A stretch of DNA of 64,000 nt from NCBI GenBank assembly GCA_038244815.1, contig JBBRTB010000011.1, forward strand, positions 62,001-126,000. The letters are read 5' to 3'. Under the pieces are notes generated by a model. That model searched no databases. It had not been told where the DNA came from and worked only from the letters and a program-made list of their open reading frames with translations. A program made the position numbers and the translations under genes. Origin of the DNA: DASVHS01 sp038244815 (GTDB lineage: Bacteria > Acidobacteriota > Thermoanaerobaculia > Gp7-AA8). Below, in pieces: positions 7,570 through 18,505 of the stretch (its first letter is position 1; the number at the start of each line of letters is the position of its first letter).

Positions 7570-10500
7570 CTACGGCATCCAGAAATCTCTTCCGTACAAT
7601 CGATAGAGCATGGCTCCGTCTACGCTCTTCACGTATTCGTCCCAGGCATCGAGCTGCTTGTCCGGGCCGATCACGAAGTAGATGCCGTCCGGCACGTCCG
7701 CAGCTTTGACGTTGTAGCCGGGGATGAACCGGCCGTACACGGCGTCCTTTCGGTCGAACAGCTCGTTGCCGAGGTTCGGATCCTTGCGCAGCTCGAGAAT
7801 GGATTGGCGGAACGCGCGCACTTCCTCGGGCGGCTGGTTGTCGGCGAGATCGGCGGCCATTCCTTCCGCGCGGTTCTCGTACGTAGCGGCCGAGCGGAAC
7901 TCGCCGAACACCTGTGCCACGGCGTAGTCGGCGAGCTTCGGATCGCGCGGCGCGGACTTCAGCTCGTTGACCACGAAGCGGACGGTCTGCGGCAGCTCGG
8001 GCGTGCGTTCGGCGTAGTAACCCATGCGGCCGGAGGCGACCGAGGCCCGCAGGCCGTTGGAGTAGGCCAGGCCTGCGCCGATCGTCTTGAGGAAGATGCC
8101 GTGTGCGCCGTAGCCGGCGTGCAACCGCGAGGCGAGAAAATCGAGTTGCTTCTGGCGATCGTTCACATCGGAGTACTGCACGCCGGGCACGGACGTGAGG
8201 ATCACGCCGCCCTTCATATTCGGAGCGAGAAGACCGACGTAAACGGGATTGATGGCAGTGGGATCACGCTGCAGCAGCCGCGAGTCGATGAGCGGCCGCG
8301 TCGATCCAGCGGGTGATTGCAGACGGGCCTGGCTGCCGGCGGGGAGAAGACCCGCGGCGACACTTTTCACCCGTGGCATGACCGCGTCTTCGAGCGCGGT
8401 CGATCCCACCATGTACATCCTTGCGCCGGTGCTGGAGAGAATCGAGCGGCGGACCTCGTCGAGTCTGGCCAGTGCATCCGCGGCCGGAGTGAGCAGATCG
8501 TCGCGCATGGCGCCGCACAGATAAGCGAAATCCATGGACAGGCTGCTGTCGGGAATGTTGATCAGCTCGAGATCGAGATCCTTGAGCGCGTCCTGCGCAA
8601 TCGGCGCCGCGGTCGCGGAGAGATTGTCGGGAGTCTTCGCCAGAAGGGCCTGGAGATCGGTGCGATTCATCGCTTTGCCGCTGTCCGCCAGTTGATTGAA
8701 GAACGACACCAGCGCGGCGGCGTCGCCGGGCGCCGGTTCCTTCAGCAGCCATCGCAGGCGCAAAGCGTTGTGCTCGCGCGTGAGGAAGGAGTCCGCGGCC
8801 AGAAACGGGGCATTGAACTGCATGCGATAGGCGGTGGCGGGATTGCCGACCCATGATTCCTCGGATCCGGACGTGGTGTTGCGCAGAGAGCTGAGGGACT
8901 GATCGACCACGTCGCGGATCCGCGAGAGGTTTTCCGGCCGCCAGTCGGGATGGATGAGCACGAGGTTCATCCATTCGATGGCGCGGTTCATCTCCGCCTC
9001 ACCGATTCCCGAGCCACGCACCACCAGCTCCACGCGCCCGGTCCGCGCGTTCGTGGAGAAAACCGACTGGAGCGCCAGGATCTCCTTGCGCATACGCTCG
9101 GTCATCTCGTCGTACGACACGGGCTTGCCGTCTTCGATGACGCCCACGCGCGTGAGCAGCGCCGGCAGCAGCGAGACGTAGCGAAGGCCTTCGCGAGGAA
9201 CGCCGTCGAGTCGCAAAGCCAGACCGAGCATGCCGCTGGTCATATTGTCGAACTGCGAGACCACCAGCGGCACGCCGCCATCGAGCGAGCGGGCGTCGTA
9301 GTACAGCCGGTCGTCGAGCGTCATCGGCGGCGACTTCGTGAACTCGGGAGGCGTAATCTTCTTCGCTTGCTCTTCGATCTGACTGGTGGCCTTGTCGTAC
9401 TCGGCGTGATAGCGCTTGATGGCCTCCTGCTCGTTGGCCAGTCCGTACGTCGTCGACAGCCGCGCCGCTTCGGCGTTGGCGCGGGCGATGCGCTCGGACT
9501 CCTCGCGCTGCAGCAGGGCAGGACTGGGGCGCGCCGCGACCGCGTACGGCATGCGATCGGTGATGTGCCACTTCGCCAGGTACGAGCCCCAGAAGTTCTT
9601 CTTCGTGGCCAGCAGTTTCTCCACGAGCTCGATCTGCGGCTTGAGCGTGACGGAGCGCTTGAACGTGCCGGTCTTCTCGAGATCGAACAGCTGGTCGGCC
9701 CAGGCCGAGCCGCTGTTGCGGAAGCCGAAGCCGGGCGGCGTGTTCACGAACTTCGCCAGATCGCGTTTGAGCTCGACGATGCGGCTGGCCACCCGATCGT
9801 TGAATTCCTTCAGCTCCGGTGAGCCGTCCGGAAGGGCGGCGATGCGTTTGATCTCGTCGACGATGATGCCGCGCACCGCCGCCAGTTTCTCGTCGGTGAA
9901 GTTCGCCGGCGCCACGTCCGCCAGCACGATGTAGATGGGATCGCCGCCGACGTCGCTGACCTTGTTGAAGATCTGCTTCGCGCCGATGTCCATCCTGCGG
10001 GTCTTGCTGTCGATGAACAGCTTGTACAGGTTCGTCGTCGGATCGCCGGCGACATTGTCGAAGAACAGCCCGGCCAGCACTTCGTCGTTGGCGTCGAGAT
10101 CGCGTTCAGCCTGCCACCACACTCCCATCGGACTCGGCTGCTGGTCGTTGCGATTGGGGTACTCACCGTACGCGATCGTTCCCGCTGCCGCCGGCTCCGG
10201 CTTCGGCAGTTTGTCGAGCGACTGGCCAGGCCTCGGCGTCCGGTCATCGCGCCGCGGTTCCACGTTGTCGAGAATGGCGCCGGTTCTCGTGAGGATCGTC
10301 TCGACCGGCACGCTCTTCGGGAACGCCACAATCGTTCCCATGTTGGCGAGGTAGTAGTTGTCCTTGTGGAAGGCCCGGATGTCCTGCGGCTTCATGGTTC
10401 GGATTCCAGATGGCTCGCCGCCGGAGTTGTACGAGAGAGGATGGTGATTGCCGTAGACGAGATGGTTCGCGGCTCGAAAGAGCACACGGTACGGATTGCC

Positions 10501-11082
10501 GCTGGAGCTGGTCATCTCGTTGTAGACGCTGCCCTTCTCCTCGAGCCGCAACGTGTGATCGGGGTTTTCGGTGACGCCGAAGTTGCGCACCTCGCGCCGG
10601 ATCTCCTCGTCGGTGTAGTTCGGATGCAGGAGGGCGTCGAGCTGGCGCGCGTACAGATTGAAGAAGACGTCGGGACCGGCGGCGGTGTTGAACGGGTAGT
10701 TCGTCCGCCACTGCTGTGTGAACGCCGTCGAGCCCGACAGCCACATCGTGTCCAGGCTGGCGAACGATCGCCCCTTCGTTCCCTTTCCCAGGAGCAGGTG
10801 CTCCTGCGTGTGCGGCTCGCCCTGGTCGGAGACGGGAATGCTGTGGACCCACGTGTACCCCTGCGGTACAGACTCGATCTGCAGCAGATCGAGCGTGAAA
10901 CCGCTGCGGCGATGGACGAAGCGCGCGCCCATGGGCTGATCGGTATCGTTGAGGTAGACGGCAGCGACGCGGAAGCCGTCGACGACTTCGTCTTTCTTCA
11001 GCTTGTCGAGTCGGATGATTTCAGCGGCAGAGACGGTCATCGCGCAGATCGACAGGCACAGCATCGCAACGGCAGTGCGCAT
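7570..11082 (-). CDS. Exported M16C-type zinc metallopeptidase (presequence-protease-like), 1170 aa
   Basis: Sec signal at residues 1-20. The inverted zinc motif is H91-T-Q-E94-H95 (PHTQEHLLLGKG) and the third ligand is Glu189 in VYNEMTSS; the 94-residue spacing is close to that of PreP (H81 to E177). The length of about 1150 residues and the four-domain organisation fit a single-chain M16C enzyme, which encloses and degrades peptides in a chamber. Being exported, it probably clears peptides outside the cytoplasm. A plausible promoter (11104-11132) and GGAGGA ribosome binding site precede the ATG. It follows the MauE/rhodanese pair on the same strand but probably has its own transcript. Confidence 0.92.
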   Translation of the reverse strand: MRTAVAMLCLSICAMTVSAAEIIRLDKLKKDEVVDGFRVAAVYLNDTDQPMGARFVHRRSGFTLDLLQIESVPQGYTWVHSIPVSDQGEPHTQEHLLLGKGTKGRSFASLDTMWLSGSTAFTQQWRTNYPFNTAAGPDVFFNLYARQLDALLHPNYTDEEIRREVRNFGVTENPDHTLRLEEKGSVYNEMTSSSGNPYRVLFRAANHLVYGNHHPLSYNSGGEPSGIRTMKPQDIRAFHKDNYYLANMGTIVAFPKSVPVETILTRTGAILDNVEPRRDDRTPRPGQSLDKLPKPEPAAAGTIAYGEYPNRNDQQPSPMGVWWQAERDLDANDEVLAGLFFDNVAGDPTTNLYKLFIDSKTRRMDIGAKQIFNKVSDVGGDPIYIVLADVAPANFTDEKLAAVRGIIVDEIKRIAALPDGSPELKEFNDRVASRIVELKRDLAKFVNTPPGFGFRNSGSAWADQLFDLEKTGTFKRSVTLKPQIELVEKLLATKKNFWGSYLAKWHITDRMPYAVAARPSPALLQREESERIARANAEAARLSTTYGLANEQEAIKRYHAEYDKATSQIEEQAKKITPPEFTKSPPMTLDDRLYYDARSLDGGVPLVVSQFDNMTSGMLGLALRLDGVPREGLRYVSLLPALLTRVGVIEDGKPVSYDEMTERMRKEILALQSVFSTNARTGRVELVVRGSGIGEAEMNRAIEWMNLVLIHPDWRPENLSRIRDVVDQSLSSLRNTTSGSEESWVGNPATAYRMQFNAPFLAADSFLTREHNALRLRWLLKEPAPGDAAALVSFFNQLADSGKAMNRTDLQALLAKTPDNLSATAAPIAQDALKDLDLELINIPDSSLSMDFAYLCGAMRDDLLTPAADALARLDEVRRSILSSTGARMYMVGSTALEDAVMPRVKSVAAGLLPAGSQARLQSPAGSTRPLIDSRLLQRDPTAINPVYVGLLAPNMKGGVILTSVPGVQYSDVNDRQKQLDFLASRLHAGYGAHGIFLKTIGAGLAYSNGLRASVASGRMGYYAERTPELPQTVRFVVNELKSAPRDPKLADYAVAQVFGEFRSAATYENRAEGMAADLADNQPPEEVRAFRQSILELRKDPNLGNELFDRKDAVYGRFIPGYNVKAADVPDGIYFVIGPDKQLDAWDEYVKSVDGAMLYRLYGRDFWMP

Positions 11083-11103
11083 CAGGATCCTCCACGGAGG
11101 AGG

Positions 11104-11132
11104 ATTGTATGTTCAGGCTGGCGATCCGTCAT
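11104..11132 (-). promoter_or_regulatory. Predicted sigma70-type promoter of the M16 peptidase gene
   Basis: On the minus strand ATGACG (-35, 11127-11132), a 17-base spacer, and TACAAT (-10, 11104-11109), 21 bases before the ATG, with GGAGGA between. This is one of the few promoters here with both hexamers recognisable. Confidence 0.5.
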
Positions 11133-11608
11133 TCGGGATTCGCGCCTGGGCCGGAGTTGCCCACCTTCGAATCCCGAATTCCGAACCAGACCTGCGCCGC
11201 CATCAGCAGCATGCCGAGGTCGCGGAAGATGTCCAGTCGCATGTCGCCCAGCCGCTGTTCGATGGTCCGGTTGGCGAGACTGACGTTGAAGCAGCCGCAG
11301 TCGATGGCGTTGCCACGCGCGAGATTCACCGAGATGGCGGCGATGAATACGACCAGCAGAATGGTGATGATGCCGAGGGCCGCCTTGCGCCACACGCCGA
11401 TCACGAGGGCCAGGCCGCACAGAAGCTCAATCCACGGCATCACCAGAGAGCTGATGTTGATGAGTCCCGCCGGCAACAGCCGGTAGTTGTAGATCATGTG
11501 CGCGAACGACGGCGGGTCCACGATCTTCGGCACCGACGCGAAGATGAAGATCGCACCGAGGGCGAGCTGCACGCGGATCGTCAGCCAGGGATGGGTGAGG
11601 ATCTTCAA
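11129..11608 (-). CDS. MauE/DoxX-family membrane protein
   Basis: 159 residues, with a TTG start at 11606-11608 that overlaps the TGA of the rhodanese gene (TTGA), implying translational coupling. Four membrane helices are visible. Family-like features are ASVPKIVDPPSFAHMIYNYR, NISSLVMPWIELLCGLALV and GNAIDCGCFN in a loop (CxC). MauE-type proteins of the DoxX superfamily are linked to disulfide formation or quinone redox. Coupling to a periplasmic rhodanese and the CxC loop suggest a thiol or sulfur redox role; this is inference. Start choice: the TTG gives the first membrane helix directly, and longer upstream readings are not hydrophobic. Confidence 0.8.
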   Translation of the reverse strand: MKILTHPWLTIRVQLALGAIFIFASVPKIVDPPSFAHMIYNYRLLPAGLINISSLVMPWIELLCGLALVIGVWRKAALGIITILLVVFIAAISVNLARGNAIDCGCFNVSLANRTIEQRLGDMRLDIFRDLGMLLMAAQVWFGIRDSKVGNSGPGANPE

Positions 11609-12336
11609 GGCTTGCTTCCCTTGTGAATCGCGCCGCCGCGCTTCTGCCAGTCCGGGAATCCGTCCTTGTACACGTAGACGTTGTTGAACTGGATGCCCCA
11701 GAGCTTCTGCGCGAGCATGTGCGAGTCTTCGCAGTCGCCGCCCGAACAATAGATGAGGATCGGCTTCAACTGCTCGCGGGGGTCACTCCGCTCTTCGTAG
11801 AGTTTGTTGACTTTCTCGTCGATGTCGGATTCCCAGACCGGGAACGGACGCGCGCCGGCGATGTGGCCGTCTTCGTAGATCGACGTGCGGCGTGCGTCGA
11901 GTGTCAGTGCGCCCTGGGCGTGCAGCGCGGCCGCGTCGTCGCCGTCGACTTCGATGTACGGCTTGTCCGGATGGGGAGCGAATTCTCGCTGCGGTTTTGT
12001 TTGCGGCTTCGTCACCTCGGTGTGGGACGGCGGCGGCGCCGTCACGATCTTCGGCGGCTCCGGCTTCTGCGGCTCGGCCAGCGCCGGGACGGCGACCTCG
12101 GCGGCGCTCGACGTCGTGACGGTTGTGGTGGTGGTCGCGGTGGTGGCGGCAGCGGGCGGCACGACAGGCGAGGGCGCAGGTCCTTCATTCGAAACGTGCA
12201 TCGGCACCTGCGTCGCGCCCGGGTAATACCCGGGAAGAACGAGTCTGCGGTCGCGCGAGGCGAAGGCGTTGGCGGCGATCGCCAGCACGAAAGCAGCGGC
12301 GACTAGGAGGACGGCCTGGATCAGCGGCTTCTTCAT
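11605..12336 (-). CDS. Membrane-anchored rhodanese-domain protein
   Basis: 243 residues. An N-terminal membrane anchor (about residues 4-24) is followed by a Pro/Thr/Ala-rich linker (about 45-115) and a rhodanese domain (about 130-240): TLDARRTSIYEDGHIAGA, then the active-site loop YCSGGDCEDS with the persulfide Cys first, and VYVYKDGFPDWQ. The domain should face the periplasm and handle sulfane sulfur or act as a thiol carrier. It overlaps the MauE-like gene at its 3' end, so the two are expected to work together. Confidence 0.85.
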   Translation of the reverse strand: MKKPLIQAVLLVAAAFVLAIAANAFASRDRRLVLPGYYPGATQVPMHVSNEGPAPSPVVPPAAATTATTTTTVTTSSAAEVAVPALAEPQKPEPPKIVTAPPPSHTEVTKPQTKPQREFAPHPDKPYIEVDGDDAAALHAQGALTLDARRTSIYEDGHIAGARPFPVWESDIDEKVNKLYEERSDPREQLKPILIYCSGGDCEDSHMLAQKLWGIQFNNVYVYKDGFPDWQKRGGAIHKGSKP

Positions 12337-12400
12337 GTCTGTCTTGTGACGTCTCGTGGCGTGAACGCGTTTCGCGGCTAGGGTAGGCGACAATACGGAT

Positions 12401-14059
12401 GTGTGCAATGGACTGCGGGCTTCCGTTGTCGTGGCGGCCCTCTTCGCTACGCCGCTGGCCGCGCAGATCGGCGAGACCATCGAGGTGCGCGTCGCCAATG
12501 TCGACGTCGTGGTCACGGACCGGGAGGGTCATCCCGTAAGCGGACTAACCCGCGACGATTTCGAAGTCTACGAGAACAGGAAGCTGCAGCCGATTACGAA
12601 TTTCTACGAAGTCCGCGGCCAGACCCCCGAGGCGGCCGGCGCACAACCATCGGCCGGGACGGATGAGACGGTCGTACGCCACGACGTGCCACGCAGCATC
12701 GTCGTCTTCATCGACAATTCGTCGATCGATCCGATCCGCCGCAATCAGGTCATCGACTCGATCGAGAAATCGCTCGTCTCCCTGATGCGGCCGGGGGACG
12801 ACGCCATGATCGCCACGTGGAACCGGCACTTCGAGACTGTCCAGCAATTCACAACGGACTACGCCTCGGTCAAGAGGGCGCTCGAGGACGCCCGCCGGTA
12901 TGGCGCCTCGGCCTCCGCGATTCCTGTGCTGCGTGCGAACGTCATGTCCGAGGCCCAGTCGATGCTGGCCGCGGCGCGCGAGGGGCGGATGAGAATGGCC
13001 GATGCCTACTCCGCCGCGGTCAGCGCCGCGCGCTCGTACGCGGAGTGGATGCGCCAGACCGAGATGCTTCTTCTCAAGTCGATGACGCAGTCTGTTTCGA
13101 TGCTCAGCGGCGTGGAGGGGAGAAAGATCCTGATCTTCGTGGGCGGCGAGCTGCAGGAGCGGCCCGGTCTCGACGTGTTCCAACTCGTCGACGGCCTCTT
13201 CAATGGGTTCATGCCGCGCGGCAGCACCATGCCGGCGGTGGTCCGCGAGACCGGTTTCAACACGACAGACGACATCCTCAAGCTGGCGCGTAACGCCAAC
13301 GCCAACGGCGTGACGCTGTACATGCTCGACGCCCTCGATCGCAGCCGCGACGCCACCGCGGGCTCCATGGAGTCGCTGCCCGATCCTGAGGTCGAGTTCA
13401 CGCAGCAGACCAACTCGTACTTCTCGATGACGAAGCTCGCCGCGAACACGGGCGGGACGGTGCTGAGCGGCTCCCACAACTTCGCACTGGCACTCAACAA
13501 CATCTCTCGCGACCTCGGGTCCTACTACTCGCTCGGATACAAACCCTCCGCGGAGGGCGGCGCGGACCATTCGATCACGGTGAAGGTGAAGAAGCCCGGC
13601 CTGGTGGCGCGCTCCCGGCACGGCTACGCCCTCAAAACGGCCGACGAGCAGGCCGGCGATCGCGTCGTGGCCAACGCCTTTCACTCCTCGCTCAAGGGCG
13701 ACTTCCCCGTCGAGATCAAGGCGGAGAAGGTGGAAGCGTTCGAGCACGGACTGTTCAAGGTGAGTCTGATCGTGACGTTTCCATCATCGCTCACGTATCT
13801 GCCGGAAGGGGACAACCTCGCCGGCGAGTACACGGTCTACTTTCTCACAGCGGCGGAAGATGGCGCGTTGTCGCAGGTCGGCAAGCAGACCCAGCCCGTG
13901 AAGTTCCCGGCCGTCGCGCTCGAACAGGTGAAGCAGAAACCGTTCGCGCACTCGACAGCGCTCATCGTTCGTCCCGGCACGCAGACGATCTCGGTGGCCG
14001 TCTACGATCGATACGGTGCCCGGACCGGCTACGGACGCGTGACGATCACCGCGCGCTGA
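12401..14059 (+). CDS. VWFA-related secreted protein of the acidobacterial type
   Basis: 552 residues, starting at GTG; the signal is MCNGLRASVVVAALFATPLAA. The pattern VRVANVDVVVTDREGHPVSG followed by LTRDDFEVYENRKLQPI is the hallmark of the VWFA-related domain (TIGR03436) abundant in Acidobacteriota. A VWA domain (about residues 105-340) has the metal site VFIDNSSID (D-x-S-x-S variant) and a repeat ending YYSLGYKP. The C-terminus is a beta domain. Presumably extracytoplasmic adhesion or binding; no partner is encoded nearby. GACAAT lies six bases before the GTG, and no Shine-Dalgarno is seen. Confidence 0.88.
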   Translation: MCNGLRASVVVAALFATPLAAQIGETIEVRVANVDVVVTDREGHPVSGLTRDDFEVYENRKLQPITNFYEVRGQTPEAAGAQPSAGTDETVVRHDVPRSIVVFIDNSSIDPIRRNQVIDSIEKSLVSLMRPGDDAMIATWNRHFETVQQFTTDYASVKRALEDARRYGASASAIPVLRANVMSEAQSMLAAAREGRMRMADAYSAAVSAARSYAEWMRQTEMLLLKSMTQSVSMLSGVEGRKILIFVGGELQERPGLDVFQLVDGLFNGFMPRGSTMPAVVRETGFNTTDDILKLARNANANGVTLYMLDALDRSRDATAGSMESLPDPEVEFTQQTNSYFSMTKLAANTGGTVLSGSHNFALALNNISRDLGSYYSLGYKPSAEGGADHSITVKVKKPGLVARSRHGYALKTADEQAGDRVVANAFHSSLKGDFPVEIKAEKVEAFEHGLFKVSLIVTFPSSLTYLPEGDNLAGEYTVYFLTAAEDGALSQVGKQTQPVKFPAVALEQVKQKPFAHSTALIVRPGTQTISVAVYDRYGARTGYGRVTITAR

Positions 14060-14063
14060 CTTT

Positions 14064-14127
14064 ACGGGTCGCTGGGTCGCCATAACAACCCGGCAACCCA
14101 GCGACCCAGCGACCCAGCGACCCAGCG
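14064..14127. repeat. Iterated GGTCGCTG / CAGCGACC inverted repeat
   Basis: GGGTCGCTGGGTCGCC faces four CCAGCGAC units across about 20 bases, filling the gap between two convergent genes. It can form a strong hairpin and may serve as a bidirectional terminator. Same family as 40912-40942 and 47042-47076. Confidence 0.75.
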
Positions 14128-14129
14128 TC

Positions 14130-14699
14130 TCAATTCAGCGAGTCGAGCACGTCGTCCGTCGATCTCACCAGTCCCAGTCGCGGGAAAATGTTCTTCACCG
14201 CGAACTCGTGCGCTTCGGCGCTCAGGCCGGCCATGGCATCCTCGGCAAATACGAGCCGGTATCCATGTTCGTGCGCGGCGCGTCCGGTCGATTCCACGCC
14301 GAAGTTCGTGGAGATCCCGCCGAGCACGATCGTATCGATGTGGCGACGGCGCAGTTGCAGATCCAACTCGGTCCCGTAGAACGCTCCCCAATGCCGCTTG
14401 GTGATGACGATGTCGCCTGCTTTCGGTCCGAGCTCCGGCACGATGTCGCCGTAGTCGGGAGGGAGCGGTCCGGTCACCGGGGGCGGGGCGTCGATTTCCT
14501 GTGTCAGGCGGTCCCGACCATCGGCCGAGAACATGACGTGCACGAGCACGACCTGACCGCCTTTACGAAAACGGTCCGCGAGACGTGTGGCGCGCGCGAC
14601 GACCTCGGCGGCGCTGTGCGGCCCGGTCTGCCGTTGCACGATGCCGCGCTGCAGGTCGATGAGAACCAGAGCGGTGGATTGAAGATCGAGTTTCAGCAT
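14130..14699 (-). CDS. Isochorismatase-fold hydrolase lacking the active-site Cys
   Basis: 189 residues of the cysteine-hydrolase superfamily. Asp15 (LVLIDLQRGI) and Lys101 (VITKRHWGAF) of the usual Asp-Lys-Cys triad are present. The Cys position, normally in TNxCVESTARDA, is Gly134 in TNFGVESTGR. True isochorismatases such as EntB and PhzD also lack this Cys and use Asp-based chemistry, so an amidase or nicotinamidase role is unlikely and an ether or vinyl-ether hydrolase is possible. No siderophore or phenazine genes adjoin. It is followed on the opposite strand by the repeat at 14064-14127, and glgX begins upstream in the same direction. Confidence 0.85.
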   Translation of the reverse strand: MLKLDLQSTALVLIDLQRGIVQRQTGPHSAAEVVARATRLADRFRKGGQVVLVHVMFSADGRDRLTQEIDAPPPVTGPLPPDYGDIVPELGPKAGDIVITKRHWGAFYGTELDLQLRRRHIDTIVLGGISTNFGVESTGRAAHEHGYRLVFAEDAMAGLSAEAHEFAVKNIFPRLGLVRSTDDVLDSLN

Positions 14700-14715
14700 G
14701 ACGTCATTCCGTGAT

Positions 14716-16848
<2,133 letters not shown>

Positions 16849-16884
16849 TCGTAGTGCCAGACGGCAGCGCGCGGCCTCGTGCAG

Positions 16885-17229
16885 CTACGCGGAGGCGAAT
16901 GCTTCCAGCGCGTCCGACTCGGATTCGTAAACGCTGAACATCGGCAGCAGGTTGGTCAGCCGCAGCGTCTTGGCCACGCGGTCCTGAGGTTTGAGCAGAC
17001 GCAGCGAGGCGCCGTAACGCTTCGACGTCTTCAGGCTCTGTACCAGCTCGCCCAGGCCGTTGCTGTCGATGTAGTCCATATCGGAGAGGTTGAGGAGGAT
17101 CTTCTTGACCCCTTCATCGAGCAGTTCACTGATCACGTGAGGGAGGACTTCGTCACCGACGCCGACGGCCAGGCGCCCCTTGAAATCGACGATGACGACG
17201 TCGTCTGTCTTGCGGACTTCGATGTTCAT
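16885..17229 (-). CDS. STAS-domain anti-sigma factor antagonist
   Basis: 114 residues, a single STAS domain. The conserved phospho-acceptor is Ser56 in YIDSNGLGEL, matching Ser58 of SpoIIAA. The family relays partner-switching signals: the dephosphorylated form binds an anti-sigma kinase, and a PP2C phosphatase resets it. No kinase adjoins, but a SpoIIE-type phosphatase is encoded at 36503-37894 and could be a partner. ATG at 17227-17229 follows TATCAT by 9 bases without a Shine-Dalgarno. It diverges from rsmE with only 26 bases between. Confidence 0.9.
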   Translation of the reverse strand: MNIEVRKTDDVVIVDFKGRLAVGVGDEVLPHVISELLDEGVKKILLNLSDMDYIDSNGLGELVQSLKTSKRYGASLRLLKPQDRVAKTLRLTNLLPMFSVYESESDALEAFASA

Positions 17230-17238
17230 GCGGGCGCA

Positions 17239-17248
17239 ATGATACAAG
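17239..17248. promoter_or_regulatory. Overlapping divergent -10 elements (TATCAT and TGATACAAG)
   Basis: Minus-strand TATCAT (17239-17244) serves the STAS gene; plus-strand extended -10 TGATACAAG (17240-17248) serves rsmE. Both lie 7-9 bases from the respective start codons and share bases, so polymerase can occupy only one at a time. Confidence 0.4.
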
Positions 17249-17255
17249 ACGGACG

Positions 17256-17960
17256 TTGAACCTGGTTCTCGTTTTCGAGCAAGACTTCGTTTCTCTCTCC
17301 CGGGTCGTGCTGCGCGGGAGGCGGGCGGAGCATGTCCGCGAAGTGCATCGCCTTTCGGCCGGCGACGAACTGGTCGTCGGAATGGCGGACGGAATGATCG
17401 GCAGCGCACGCGTGATCGGTGCCGGCCAGACGCTGGAGCTGGAAGTGACGCTCGATCGCCACCCGCCGCCGGCACTCGATGTCACACTCGTCCTGGCGGT
17501 GCCGCGTCCCAAGGTCCTCAATCGGGTCGTGGCTGCCGTGACCTCGCTCGGCGTCAAGCGGATCTTCCTGATGAACGCCTGGAGAGTGGAAAAGAGCTAC
17601 TGGCGCTCACCGCGCATGTCCGCGGAGAATCTGCGCGCGCAATCGATCCTCGGACTGGAGCAGGCACGCGACACGATCCTGCCGGCGATCGAGATCCGCC
17701 GCCTCTTCCGCCCCTTTGTCGAGGATGAGCTGCCGTCGATCATCGCCGGCACAACCGCGCTTCTCGCCCATCCCTACGCGGAGCAGCCGTGCCCGCGCGA
17801 CGTGCACGGCCCGATCACGCTCGCCATCGGGCCGGAAGGGGGATTCGTTCAGCCGGAGATCGACTCGCTCACGAAGATCGGCTTCCGTCCCGTGACGCTC
17901 GGCGAGCGGATCCTTCGTGTGGAGACCGCCGTCGCGACGATTCTGGGATACCTGAAGTAG
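17256..17960 (+). CDS. rsmE: 16S rRNA m3U1498 methyltransferase RsmE
   Basis: 234 residues, SPOUT family. The N-terminal PUA-like part contains HVREVHRLSAGDELVVGM, and the C-terminal trefoil knot has AIGPEGGFVQPEI and LGERILRVETAVA, the SAM-binding signature of RsmE. It methylates U1498 of 16S rRNA on the assembled small subunit. A TTG start at 17256 gives the expected N-terminus. TACAAG lies 7 bases upstream, so it may be leaderless. It converges with the RAYT gene across a REP palindrome. Confidence 0.93.
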   Translation: MNLVLVFEQDFVSLSRVVLRGRRAEHVREVHRLSAGDELVVGMADGMIGSARVIGAGQTLELEVTLDRHPPPALDVTLVLAVPRPKVLNRVVAAVTSLGVKRIFLMNAWRVEKSYWRSPRMSAENLRAQSILGLEQARDTILPAIEIRRLFRPFVEDELPSIIAGTTALLAHPYAEQPCPRDVHGPITLAIGPEGGFVQPEIDSLTKIGFRPVTLGERILRVETAVATILGYLK

Positions 17961-17979
17961 TGCGTCGTGAGCGGCTTCC

Positions 17980-18008
17980 GTGTAGCGGCCGGCTTCAGCC
18001 GGCCGGCC
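17980..18008. repeat. REP palindrome R1
   Basis: GTGTAG foot followed by GGCCGGCTTCAGCCGGCC, a perfect inverted repeat with a 2-base loop. It lies at the convergence of rsmE and the RAYT gene and contains the RAYT stop codon (17995-17997). Confidence 0.85.
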
Positions 18009-18456
18009 ACCATCTCCAGATCCAGGGGTAGTCGCCGGACCGTGCCACCAGCCCTGCACGGACCGGGTTCTGCAGAATGTAGTCCGACTTCGCCGTCACG
18101 CTCTCGCTGCTTCGAAGGATGTGATCGAACGACTCATGCTGCCAGAGCGGCCCGGCACGATGGAGGCGCTGGTTCACGTAAAACGCCGACGATCCCTTGA
18201 TCAACTGCATGACGCGGCCGAGGGTCAGTGATTCATAGGGTGCGATGATCAGATGCACGTGGTCCGGCATCACCACGGCCGCATAGAGTGCGTACGCAAT
18301 CCCGTGGGCCCGACCCAGGTGTGAGAGCACGACGTCGCGGGCGACGGGAGGCAATTCGTAGCGACGGAATGCGCAAAACGTGACGAAGTACGTTTTGTGC
18401 GACTTCTCGAGGTGCGGAAGATTTCTTCGGTGTGAGTACGTGTCGTCTGCAATCAC
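17995..18456 (-). CDS. REP-associated tyrosine transposase (RAYT, Y1/IS200-like)
   Basis: 153 residues, starting at GTG. The HUH metal motif is MPDHVHLI (His66, His68) and the nucleophile is Tyr126 in SDYILQNPVRAGLV. These, with the FVTF start of the fold and WQHESFDHI, identify a single-domain RAYT. Known RAYTs bind and nick REP palindromes that carry a 5' GTAG or GGAG tetranucleotide. GTAG- or GGAG-footed palindromes flank this gene (17980-18008, 18522-18608, 18656-18742), and the last codons (WWPAG and stop) are formed by one of them. No terminal inverted repeats or target duplication of an ordinary insertion sequence are seen. All key residues are intact, so it may be active. Confidence 0.92.
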   Translation of the reverse strand: MIADDTYSHRRNLPHLEKSHKTYFVTFCAFRRYELPPVARDVVLSHLGRAHGIAYALYAAVVMPDHVHLIIAPYESLTLGRVMQLIKGSSAFYVNQRLHRAGPLWQHESFDHILRSSESVTAKSDYILQNPVRAGLVARSGDYPWIWRWWPAG

Positions 18457-18505
18457 ACCTGGATTGTTCCTCGGGTTCAGAGAACCGGACGGTTTTCTTC
18501 CGCCT

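Noticed and set aside
17995..18456. Ordinary insertion sequence
   Set aside because: No terminal inverted repeats, target duplication or second gene; the features fit a RAYT instead.
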